Origin: Patescibacteria group bacterium
GTDB lineage: Bacteria > Patescibacteriota > Microgenomatia > Daviesbacterales > UBA10151
DNA length: 8,133 nucleotides
Direction of reading: 5' to 3'
Assembly (NCBI GenBank): GCA_018816815.1
Contig: JAHIVD010000003.1
Span: 1 to 8,133 of the forward strand
Of this stretch, positions 1 to 7,352 are shown in pieces (positions within the stretch are counted from its first letter, which is position 1; every line of letters starts with the position of its first letter). The notes below the pieces were generated by a model. The model was given only the letters and a program-made list of their open reading frames with translations. It was not told where the DNA came from and ran no database searches. Made by a program: the position numbers and the translations under genes.

Positions 1-603
1 AAAATACAAAAAAAAGAAATAGTAAAACTTGACGGGAGAAAACTTGATCTTGTCACAATTCAAGAAGCTTTGCGAAACGTCAATCTTTTTTCTTCAGAAA
101 AACTTGTAATTGTCGAGCGTTTTTTTTCAAAACCACAAGACAAAATAATTAAATTTTTAAATGACAAGAATCCTCAAAATTTAATCCTTTGGGAAAATAA
201 AGAACTTTATCCATCTCAAGCAAAAAATTTAAAAGCCCAACCTAAAATTTTTAAACTACCGGCAATTGTCTTTAATTTCCTTGACTCAGTTTATCCTTTA
301 AACTATAAAGATTCTTTAAAACTTTTCCATGAATGTTTAAAAAAAACAAGTGCAGAACAAATATTTTACTTACTTATAAAACAGGTGCGATTTATGATTA
401 TTGCCAATGATTTAGGCCGTGATGGCTTAAAGGGGCTTCATCCATACCAAGCTCATAAAATTGCCTCTCTTTGCCGAAAATTCTCCCAAGAACAACTTCT
501 TGTTATCCATAAAAATCTTGTCTCAATTGATTTTAATCAGAAAACCGGGAAAACCGTTTTAGATCTTTCTTCTCAGCTTGACCTTTTTCTTGGTTCTATA
601 TAA
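1..603 (+). CDS. holA: DNA polymerase III delta subunit-like protein, 3' part (5' end outside window)
   Basis: The frame is open from base 1, so this is the C-terminal 200 residues of a longer gene; a TTG at 70 could start a shorter ORF but is not the likely start. Visible residues begin with an LDGRKLD stretch, then ALRNVNLFSSEKLVIVE, which resembles the delta N-terminal domain (DG...al...sLFs.rrlv.ve). The C-terminal part (positions about 300-600) has the helical collar-domain pattern: a run of amphipathic helices with IKQVRFMI, then LHPYQAHKIA, FSQEQL, and the closing D-X5-KTGK-X-V-LD signature. Delta opens the beta sliding clamp within the clamp-loader complex in the cytoplasm. The helical lid domain that normally joins the two parts appears missing or very short, so this may be a compact delta variant. 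Family assignment is from remembered motif patterns, not a search. The gene stops with TAA 126 bp before the next gene. Confidence 0.68.
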   Translation, partial: KIQKKEIVKLDGRKLDLVTIQEALRNVNLFSSEKLVIVERFFSKPQDKIIKFLNDKNPQNLILWENKELYPSQAKNLKAQPKIFKLPAIVFNFLDSVYPLNYKDSLKLFHECLKKTSAEQIFYLLIKQVRFMIIANDLGRDGLKGLHPYQAHKIASLCRKFSQEQLLVIHKNLVSIDFNQKTGKTVLDLSSQLDLFLGSI

Positions 604-657
604 TAATAGCTTTTCCAAAAAATTTAAAATTTTCACCCTTTATACCCAAATTCCTTC

Positions 658-687
658 TTGATAGATGAATTTAGTTTAGTCTATACT
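658..687 (+). promoter_or_regulatory. Sigma70-type promoter for the giant surface-protein gene
   Basis: TTGATA at 658-663 (5 of 6 to TTGACA) is followed after 18 bp by TATACT at 682-687 (5 of 6 to TATAAT). The expected transcription start is near 693-696, giving a leader of about 35 nt before the ATG at 730. It lies in the only sizeable intergenic gap of the window, which supports it being real, but no experimental evidence exists here. Confidence 0.6.
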
Positions 688-692
688 AAATT
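668..692. repeat. Inverted repeat overlapping the -10 box
   Basis: AATTTAGT (668-675) and ACTAAATT (685-692) are perfect 8-bp inverted arms separated by 9 bp. The right arm overlaps the last three bases of the proposed -10 hexamer. The size and position fit an operator for a dimeric regulator, but the arms are AT-rich and could arise by chance. It has no downstream T-run, so it is not a terminator. Confidence 0.3.
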
Positions 693-695
693 TAG

Positions 696-711
696 GTGGC
701 CATAAAGCTAC
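696..711 (+). other. Small possible leader hairpin
   Basis: GTGGC (696-700) can pair with GCTAC (707-711), with one G-U pair, around the loop CATAAA. It sits at the 5' end of the predicted surface-protein mRNA and is the most GC-rich patch of the gap. The stem is only 5 bp, so stability is doubtful; it matches no riboswitch I recognise. Confidence 0.2.
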
Positions 712-729
712 AAAAATATAAGTTTAATA

Positions 730-3700
730 ATGTTTAGAACAAGAACTATCAATAAGAATAGGCTCTCTTCTTTGACTAAGAAAGTGTTTGTTTTTGCCCT
801 TCTTCTTTTCAACATCATCTTTTTCTTTACCACCACAGTAAAAGCAGCTACCTTTACTGCAGGTTCTGCCTCAAGAGATGCTCCAGGGCCTTTTACTGGA
901 GCGCCGATTGTACAAGGTGATGCCTTTGGAACAACAGCAACTGGTGATTCATATTATTACGCAAGAGGAACAGCTATTTCTGGTGCTTTTTATCCACAGT
1001 CTGATGGAAATCAGGGTTCTGTTGTCTTTTGGGTAACACCAGAATGGAATGTTGCAGATATAACTTCTCAGGCTTATTTAGTTGGTACTGCTGGAGGTGT
1101 AAACATTTATGTTGAACCAAATGAAGATATTGTAGTAAATCTCGCAGACCCTGCTTATCAAACCGTTAGATTTACTGATGCTGCAAGTGGTTGGACAGCT
1201 GGAACTACTTATAACATTATCGTCCGTTGGGATGCTGATAATACCTTAGATGGGACAAATTATGTCTCTTTATCAATAAATGACACCCATACTTATGGCA
1301 GAATCACAAGTTTTAGTCCCTTAACTGGAGCTTCTGATCGTTGGGTTGGGGCAGGATGGAATGGAGTAAGAGTTGCTAGTGCTTTAATCGAAGGTCTAAC
1401 AGTTTATCGTCGACCTCTCTTTGATGGAACTTATGGAATAGATGTGGGTAATGGAGATGAAATAAATAAAATCTATAATAGTGGAACAGGTAAAGATCCA
1501 ACTTTAGTAACAGGATCTTGGGATGTAGTCTTTGCACTTCCTACAAACAGTTCAACAGGAGCTCTCTCAACCACAGGACAAGCCTGGACTCATCCTCATG
1601 CTTCAAACCTTCTTCCAGGAAACAGCAACAAAGGTGGTTTCATGCTCAATGGTAATGCAGATAGTGATGGTTGGAACGCAGAAGGAACACCTGGGTTACT
1701 TGAAAATATAAAAGCATATTGGAAACTAGAAGAAGCATCAGGGGAAAGAAGTGATGCGATAGGAAGCAATAATTTAACTGATAATAACACGGTAACTAAT
1801 GATACAGGAATACTAGGGAATGCTGCTAAGTTTGTTGCTGCTAATTCAGAATATTTAAGTATTACTGACAATGCAGATCTAAGTTTTGGAGATGAAGATT
1901 TTACTATTACTGCTTGGGTTAATATTGACAATCTAGGTAATAATTCTATTGCCACAAAACATACCAATGGTGGTGCTCGTGAATATGCTCTTTGGTACAA
2001 TGTTTTATCTGCTAATAGATTTTCCTTTGGAGTAAGTGATAATGGTAGTACTAATTGGACTGAAATAGCTGCTAATAATCTTGGTCAACCTGTTGCAGAT
2101 ACTTGGTATTTTATTGTTGCCTGGCATGATTCAGTAAATAATACTCTTAATATTCAAGTAAACAACGGCACTATTGATAGTACTGCTTATTCTACAGGTG
2201 TTTTTGATGGAGCTTCAAATTTTCTAGTTGGCGCTTGGGGTAGCACTGGTGCCAGTAGTTTAATGGACGGCTTTATTGACTCAGTGGGAGTATGGAATCG
2301 TGTTTTAACAAGTACAGAAAGAGCCGCTCTTTACAACAGTGCTAATGGTTTAGAACATCCTTTTGCTTCTGCTTTAGTAACCTCAGAGAAAATCTTTGCT
2401 GGAGGATATAAAACAACTTCTGATGCAGCTAATGAAGGAATCTACCAAGACATAACAGTAACAGCAGGAGATGACTGGGTAGTAAGAGCAGTAGCACATA
2501 GTGATGGTACCAGTATTCCTAAGATAATTTTATACGATCAAACAGGATCTGCTGAAATAGGTTCTCTTACTGGAACAACAGGCTCCACAAGGGCTGCTCC
2601 TGATGTTTTTATCCTCACTGGTGAAGCACCTGCAGATTGTACCACTTTAAGAGTAAAGGTTATCAATACTGAAACATCAGGTGTTACCTACTGGCACCAA
2701 GTTGAGGTACTTGCTAATCTGGTAACTAATCCATCAATGGCAGTAGGAGCGGGTACTCCTTGGGTTCCTACAGGGTGGACTCTTGGTTCTAGTGGAGCAA
2801 GTAGCACATGGGAACAAGATACATCTAATTATCATTCTAGTCCTGCAAGTTTTTTAATAACCAGAACAGTTAGTGATGACGTTTATGACCAAGTTTATAC
2901 CAATGTTAGTCTTACGGATGGAAATTATTATAGTTTAGGTGCTTATGCTCGTAGAACTGCTGGTGATAGAAGTCCCTGGCATAGAATAAATACTGGCACT
3001 AGTCGTCAACAATCAACAAACGCATCCTATTACGCAATATACACTACTAATGACACTTGGACTTTTCTTCCTTCTGTAAATAGACAAACCGCTACTGCTT
3101 CGTCTCTTTATGAGAGTGTTGCACAGGAATACAATGTAAACTCAGGGAATATAGATGATTTTTATATTTTTCCTGTTACTGGCGTTTCCCTCACTGTAAC
3201 TCCAGCCAGTGAGGCAAACAGTACAGAGAATACAGATGAGATAAGGGTAGATGGAAGAGATAAGTATCTGGAAGAAGGAGCAAGTAGTATTACCACCACT
3301 TCAGGATACATGAGCTTTGATTATCGTCCTCGTCATTCTGCAGCTGATGCAGTTAAATTTGCAGAGACAACAGCTGATGATGCTTATGTCTTTTACCTTT
3401 ATGGAGACAGTGATGATTATGTAAAGGTATACTGGGACAGCGCCAATACATTAAGAATGGCCTACAACTTAAACGGAGGTGGGGAAGTAAGCGGCACCTG
3501 GGATGCAACAGGACTAATAGCTGCAAATAGTCAATATGCTGTTGTCCTTTCCTACACCGGAGGATCTACTATGGTACTTAATGTAGGAGGAACAGATAGA
3601 ATAACACTGTCATCAATTCCAGCTTCCTTTGGTACTGCTCCCAACAATGTCTACTTTGGCTCCTACTATGATGGATCAAATGCTACTCTACAGGGAGATG

Positions 3701-5955
3701 CAACCTTTTCTGAGATAGTCTTTGATAATACTGCTCCAGCCATTTCTTTAACTGCTCTTTCTCCAGATCCCAATAGTGATACAACACCTTCAGTTACCGG
3801 TACCGCAACAGAGGCAGTAGGAACAACAGCTTCTGTAGAATACCAGATGGATGGTACAGGAGGAAGTTGGACTGCATGCACTGCTGATGACGGGACAATG
3901 GATGAAGCTGAAGAAGCCTTTACCTGTACACCTTCTGCTCTTTCAGACGGAGAACATACCATCTATGTAAGAGCAACTGATTCAAATGGTAATACAACCA
4001 CTGGTGGATCTGAATCTTCAGATACCTTTACCATAGACAGTACTGCTCCAACCATCTCAGTTACCGCCTTCCCAACTGATCCGACAACAGATACTACTCC
4101 TAGTGTTACCGGTACGGCAACAGATGCAACTACTGCTTTAACCGCAATAGAATACCAGATGGATGGTACTTCAGGATCATGGACCACCTGCGTGGCAGAT
4201 GATGCTTCCATAGATGAAACAAGTGAAGCCTTTACCTGTACACCTTCTGCTCTTTCAGACGGAGAACATACCATCTATGTAAGAGCAACTGACTCTGTTT
4301 CAAACACCACTTCAAATGCTAATGCAGGATCAGATACATTTACTATTGATACTACCGGTTCAACAATAAGCTCTGTCTCAAGTACTCCTTCCGCGTCTGG
4401 AGCAACTATTACCTGGACTACTAATGAGACTTCCTCTTCTCAAGTAGAATATGGCCTTTCAACCAGTTATGGATCAGAAACAACAGAGACAGATACGGTG
4501 ACTAGAGTAACAAGCCACTCTGTTACCCTTTCTTCTCTTGTCGCCTGCACTACTTACCATTACCGGGTTAAATCAAAAGACACGGCTTTAAACAGTGTTG
4601 CCGGAGAAGACAAAACATTCACAAGCACCGGTTGTACTGGTTCTGCTGCAGTTGAAACAGAAGTTTCATCAAGTATCGCAGTTTCAAGCGGGGGAACAAT
4701 AGAGCTGCTTAATAGCAGTAAAGGGATAAGCTTAGCTGTACCAGCATCCTTTTTTACGTCTGATGCCACCTTTCAGGTAAAAAAGATTGCTAAAGCATCT
4801 GTTCTAACCTCTACCTCTACTCCTTCCAACAGTTCTTTTGTAGGAGACTATGTCTATGATGTAAAAGCTTTAACAAACAATACAACATTACTTTCCTCCT
4901 TTACCAGTCCAGTTGAGGTCACCTTTACTTATGCAGATAGTGATGTTGCCGGGGATGAGTCAACCTTAATAATAAAGAGATGGAATGGAAGCTCCTGGAA
5001 TAACCTTAGCTCTTGTTCTCTTGACAATAGTGCCAATACAGTGACTTGTCAAACCTCCTCCTTCTCAGTCTTTTCTGTCTTTAGCCAGGTCTATCAAAAC
5101 AGCTCTTCTCCAGAAGCCTGCGGTAATCAAGTACCTTCTGGGAAAGTCCCCTGGCTTTATGGAGCAATAGCAGGAGAAACAACAAATACAGAGAGTGCCC
5201 AAACAGAAAGTACAGAAAGTAAAACAACCTCTACTAACTCCATTACTCTCTACTTTACTGCAGCTGATGGTCCGCTTGACCATTACGTACTGGAATACGG
5301 TACTTCCTCAGGAGAATACACTTATGCTGTTTCAAATATAGGAGACAAGAACACAAGCACCTACACTGTTAAAGGACTTTCCTCTGGCAAGACCTACTAC
5401 TTTAGAGTCAGAGCTGGAAACGGATGTGCATCAGGTGATTGGTCAAATGAACTGAGTGCAAAAACAAAAGGATTCTTTTCCACCATAAAAGACAGTCTTG
5501 CCGGCAGTCTTGAGTTTGAAAGCTTTGAAATGACACCAGAGCCATCTTTAGAAGAAGACCTGTCAACTGAATACCAGGATGAAGATAAGACCCTTTCTGA
5601 CAAAGACAGTGCAAGAGAGTATGACTTAAGAATAAGCGTCTTTGATACAGAAGACAAACCAGTAGGAGGAGCAAAGATTACTCTTCACTCAACCCCGAGA
5701 AAAGCAATAACAGATGAAGAAGGATTAGCGACATTCACTGATGTAGAAGAAGGAGAACATAAGCTTCTTATCGCCTACAACAACTACAAGGGAGAACAGA
5801 CAATCAACCTTAAAGGAAGCACAAAAGAATTTAGTGTAAAGGTGACACTGAGCATGGATGCACCTCTTTTTTCAACTACAGCGCTTTTAGTTGTTGCCTT
5901 TCTTTCGTTGCTTACTTTTGTTTCATTTTTCTTCCTTTATAAAAAAACTAGGTAA
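730..5955 (+). CDS. Giant secreted LamG/Ig-like/fibronectin surface protein with C-terminal membrane anchor
   Basis: A 1741-residue extracellular, membrane-anchored protein, likely an adhesin or stalk; ligand unknown. An in-frame TAA at 703-705 with no start codon between fixes the ATG at 730; no Shine-Dalgarno is seen. Residues 1-39 form a signal peptide (basic start, hydrophobic 19-33, VKA|A cleavage site). Modules in order: LamG-like jelly roll (about 75-240); clear LamG/concanavalin-type domain (326-545: YWKLEE, FTITAWV, MDGFIDSVGVWNRVLT); two beta-rich, carbohydrate-binding-like regions (552-663 and 664-830); third LamG-like domain (832-998); two Ig-like repeats of 104 residues (999-1102, 1103-1206); fibronectin type III (1207-1302); ZU5-like domain (1303-1453); second fibronectin-like domain ending NGCASGDWSNE (1464-1580); acidic linker; carboxypeptidase-regulatory-like domain (1632-1710); transmembrane helix (1717-1737) with KKTR tail. 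No sortase motif and no catalytic motif were seen. The LamG2, Ig repeats, signal and anchor are firm; other module names are inferred from fold-like patterns. Confidence 0.9.
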   Translation: MFRTRTINKNRLSSLTKKVFVFALLLFNIIFFFTTTVKAATFTAGSASRDAPGPFTGAPIVQGDAFGTTATGDSYYYARGTAISGAFYPQSDGNQGSVVFWVTPEWNVADITSQAYLVGTAGGVNIYVEPNEDIVVNLADPAYQTVRFTDAASGWTAGTTYNIIVRWDADNTLDGTNYVSLSINDTHTYGRITSFSPLTGASDRWVGAGWNGVRVASALIEGLTVYRRPLFDGTYGIDVGNGDEINKIYNSGTGKDPTLVTGSWDVVFALPTNSSTGALSTTGQAWTHPHASNLLPGNSNKGGFMLNGNADSDGWNAEGTPGLLENIKAYWKLEEASGERSDAIGSNNLTDNNTVTNDTGILGNAAKFVAANSEYLSITDNADLSFGDEDFTITAWVNIDNLGNNSIATKHTNGGAREYALWYNVLSANRFSFGVSDNGSTNWTEIAANNLGQPVADTWYFIVAWHDSVNNTLNIQVNNGTIDSTAYSTGVFDGASNFLVGAWGSTGASSLMDGFIDSVGVWNRVLTSTERAALYNSANGLEHPFASALVTSEKIFAGGYKTTSDAANEGIYQDITVTAGDDWVVRAVAHSDGTSIPKIILYDQTGSAEIGSLTGTTGSTRAAPDVFILTGEAPADCTTLRVKVINTETSGVTYWHQVEVLANLVTNPSMAVGAGTPWVPTGWTLGSSGASSTWEQDTSNYHSSPASFLITRTVSDDVYDQVYTNVSLTDGNYYSLGAYARRTAGDRSPWHRINTGTSRQQSTNASYYAIYTTNDTWTFLPSVNRQTATASSLYESVAQEYNVNSGNIDDFYIFPVTGVSLTVTPASEANSTENTDEIRVDGRDKYLEEGASSITTTSGYMSFDYRPRHSAADAVKFAETTADDAYVFYLYGDSDDYVKVYWDSANTLRMAYNLNGGGEVSGTWDATGLIAANSQYAVVLSYTGGSTMVLNVGGTDRITLSSIPASFGTAPNNVYFGSYYDGSNATLQGDATFSEIVFDNTAPAISLTALSPDPNSDTTPSVTGTATEAVGTTASVEYQMDGTGGSWTACTADDGTMDEAEEAFTCTPSALSDGEHTIYVRATDSNGNTTTGGSESSDTFTIDSTAPTISVTAFPTDPTTDTTPSVTGTATDATTALTAIEYQMDGTSGSWTTCVADDASIDETSEAFTCTPSALSDGEHTIYVRATDSVSNTTSNANAGSDTFTIDTTGSTISSVSSTPSASGATITWTTNETSSSQVEYGLSTSYGSETTETDTVTRVTSHSVTLSSLVACTTYHYRVKSKDTALNSVAGEDKTFTSTGCTGSAAVETEVSSSIAVSSGGTIELLNSSKGISLAVPASFFTSDATFQVKKIAKASVLTSTSTPSNSSFVGDYVYDVKALTNNTTLLSSFTSPVEVTFTYADSDVAGDESTLIIKRWNGSSWNNLSSCSLDNSANTVTCQTSSFSVFSVFSQVYQNSSSPEACGNQVPSGKVPWLYGAIAGETTNTESAQTESTESKTTSTNSITLYFTAADGPLDHYVLEYGTSSGEYTYAVSNIGDKNTSTYTVKGLSSGKTYYFRVRAGNGCASGDWSNELSAKTKGFFSTIKDSLAGSLEFESFEMTPEPSLEEDLSTEYQDEDKTLSDKDSAREYDLRISVFDTEDKPVGGAKITLHSTPRKAITDEEGLATFTDVEEGEHKLLIAYNNYKGEQTINLKGSTKEFSVKVTLSMDAPLFSTTALLVVAFLSLLTFVSFFFLYKKTR
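3724..4347 (+). repeat. Tandem 312-bp repeat encoding two Ig-like modules
   Basis: Two head-to-tail units (3724-4035 and 4036-4347) each encode 104 residues running from D-X-TAP to DTFTI, in codon register. By my count about 72 of 104 residues match. Within them, 3913-3980 and 4225-4292 are identical over 68 bp, including third codon positions, while the rest has drifted. A third D-T-T start at residue 1207 leads into the fibronectin module instead. The pattern is that of modular duplication with later local homogenisation, or strong constraint on that block. Confidence 0.9.
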
Positions 5956-5967
5956 AGAAAGCCTATA

Positions 5968-5996
5968 TTGACCTGCTCTTATTATCCCTTTAAAAT
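5968..5996 (+). promoter_or_regulatory. Promoter for the mutase-isomerase genes, predicted leaderless or nearly so
   Basis: TTGACC at 5968-5973 (5 of 6) and TAAAAT at 5991-5996 (5 of 6) are separated by exactly 17 bp. The expected start of transcription is about 6001-6004, on or next to the ATG at 6003. An in-frame TAA at 5991-5993 inside the -10 box rules out an upstream start codon, and no Shine-Dalgarno precedes the ATG, so the mRNA would be leaderless. Confidence 0.6.
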
Positions 5997-6002
5997 TGTC
6001 TT

Positions 6003-7352
6003 ATGAATGAAAAAAAACTTTTCGGAACAAGCGGTATAAGAGGAGATGCTAAAAAGGATTTTACAAATCAATTTTGTTTTGATATTGCTTGCAGTTTTCC
6101 AAAATTTTTAGACAATCACAATCAAAAAGGACCAATTGCAATAGGAAAAGATCCCCGCTCTTCAACTCCAAGAATTGCAAAAGCTGTTACTGACGGTCTT
6201 TTCTTCTCTGAAAAAAAAGTATTTGATCAAGGAATCTGCCCCGTACCGGCAATAAACTCTATTTTAAAGACAAGCGAGATGACAGCAGGCATCATGATAA
6301 CCGGAAGCCATATTGATGCGGAATTAAACGGGCTTAAATTTTTTAGCTTTAAAGAAGAGATTCTAAAAGAACATGAGGCGGAAATTGAAGAAATTTACTT
6401 TAAACTTAAAGAAAAAGTTAAATTTAAAAGTTTTGTAAAAGAGCCGATAGACGAAAATAGGGCAAATGAAGGCTACGCAGAAATGCTCTTGAGCTTCGCT
6501 CAAAAACCTTATCCAAAATGGAAAGTGGTTTTAGATTGCAGCAACGGCTGTCAATCTGTAGTAATGCCGGAACTTCTTAACAATCTTGGATTTGAAGTTG
6601 TCGTTATAAACAACAATATTCATGGAAAATTTATTGCCCGAGACACAGAAGCCCAAGGAGCAGTTGAGGCTCTTTCTAAAATGGTTGTCAAAACTCAAGC
6701 AAATCTTGGAATTGGTTTTGATCCAGATGGTGATAGAGTTGTTTTTGTTGATGAATCGGGAAACTTTATTCCGGGAGATGTTAGCGGCTCTCTAATTGCC
6801 AAGTATGAAGATGTTGGTAATATAATCATCACCCCTATAAACACATCACAAGTTGTTGAGGCTCTAGGGAAGCCAGTGATAAGAACTAGAGTCGGATCTC
6901 CTTTTGTTGTAAAAGCAATGAAAGACAACAATGCAAGTTTTGGATTTGAAGCAAATGGAGGAGGAATTTTTGCCAAAGGAGTAATGAGCCGCGATGGGGG
7001 AACAACAACAATTACTCTTCTTAATATCCTATCAAGAGAAAGGAAAAGCTTAAAAGAACTTGTCTCACTTTTGCCAAAATTTTACCTTCATAGATTAAAA
7101 GTTGACTGCCCCACTTCTTTAAATGAAAAAATTCTACTGGCTGCTGAAAAAGAATATAAGGCCACGAGAATTGAAAAGCTTGACGGATTAAAGCTTTGGC
7201 TTGACAAAACCACTTGGATTTTGTTCCGCCCTTCAAATAACGCTCCGGAATTTAGAGTTTTTGTTGAAGCTGAAACTAGTCAAAAAGCTGAAGAGCAGGC
7301 AACTTTAGGAATTGCATTTGTTAAAAAAATAATGAAAGGAGAAAATATATGA
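6003..7352 (+). CDS. Phosphomannomutase/phosphoglucomutase family enzyme
   Basis: A 449-residue alpha-D-phosphohexomutase, the usual family length of about 450, that moves phosphate between C6 and C1 of a hexose phosphate in the cytoplasm. Signatures in order: FGTSGIRG (7-14); the phosphoserine loop ITGSHIDAELNGLK with Ser102 as the predicted phosphorylated residue; the metal site DPDGDR (240-245); the sugar-binding loop FEANGG (315-320); and the phosphate-binding loop RPSNNAPEFR (409-418). The catalytic Ser-His, the Asp triad and the terminal Arg residues are kept, but the usual SHNP is SHID and the usual RPSGTEP is RPSNNAP. The gene overlaps the downstream isomerase-like cupin by 4 bp, which favours mannose-6-phosphate to mannose-1-phosphate (ManB/AlgC-type) over GlmM, though substrate cannot be fixed from sequence alone. 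It has its own likely promoter and no ribosome binding site. Confidence 0.88.
   Translation: MNEKKLFGTSGIRGDAKKDFTNQFCFDIACSFPKFLDNHNQKGPIAIGKDPRSSTPRIAKAVTDGLFFSEKKVFDQGICPVPAINSILKTSEMTAGIMITGSHIDAELNGLKFFSFKEEILKEHEAEIEEIYFKLKEKVKFKSFVKEPIDENRANEGYAEMLLSFAQKPYPKWKVVLDCSNGCQSVVMPELLNNLGFEVVVINNNIHGKFIARDTEAQGAVEALSKMVVKTQANLGIGFDPDGDRVVFVDESGNFIPGDVSGSLIAKYEDVGNIIITPINTSQVVEALGKPVIRTRVGSPFVVKAMKDNNASFGFEANGGGIFAKGVMSRDGGTTTITLLNILSRERKSLKELVSLLPKFYLHRLKVDCPTSLNEKILLAAEKEYKATRIEKLDGLKLWLDKTTWILFRPSNNAPEFRVFVEAETSQKAEEQATLGIAFVKKIMKGENI
7335..7341 (+). promoter_or_regulatory. Shine-Dalgarno site of the cupin gene
   Basis: AAAGGAG lies inside the end of the mutase gene, 7 bp before the ATG at 7349. 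It is the only clear Shine-Dalgarno among the three starts visible downstream of 5956, and with the ATGA overlap it decides the cupin start and suggests translational coupling. Confidence 0.75.

Noticed and set aside
70..603. A complete short gene starting at TTG 70
   Set aside because: The frame is open and family-like upstream to base 1, so the gene continues beyond the left edge.
604..660. Possible rho-independent terminator after the delta-like gene
   Set aside because: Only AT-rich self-complementary runs are present, without a GC stem followed by a T-tract.
694..711. GGTGGCCATA resembling the start of a 5S rRNA
   Set aside because: Only a few bases agree and the gene begins within 40 bp, leaving no room for a 5S rRNA.
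717..722. TATAAG as an alternative -10 box giving a leaderless surface-protein mRNA
   Set aside because: No acceptable -35 hexamer lies 16-18 bp upstream, whereas TTGATA-18-TATACT is much better; it remains a weak secondary possibility.
1596..2000. Minus-strand open frame of 134 codons
   Set aside because: It lies wholly inside the clear LamG coding region on the other strand and has no recognisable domain.
3666..4274. Two minus-strand open frames (3666-3962 and 3963-4274) whose first 17 residues are identical
   Set aside because: They are antisense shadows of the tandem Ig-like repeat; their shared start simply reflects the 68-bp perfect repeat, and they show no promoter, ribosome site or known domain.
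5065..5674. Several overlapping minus-strand open frames near the end of the surface-protein gene
   Set aside because: They overlap one another and the coding strand's fibronectin and linker region; low-complexity content indicates chance frames.
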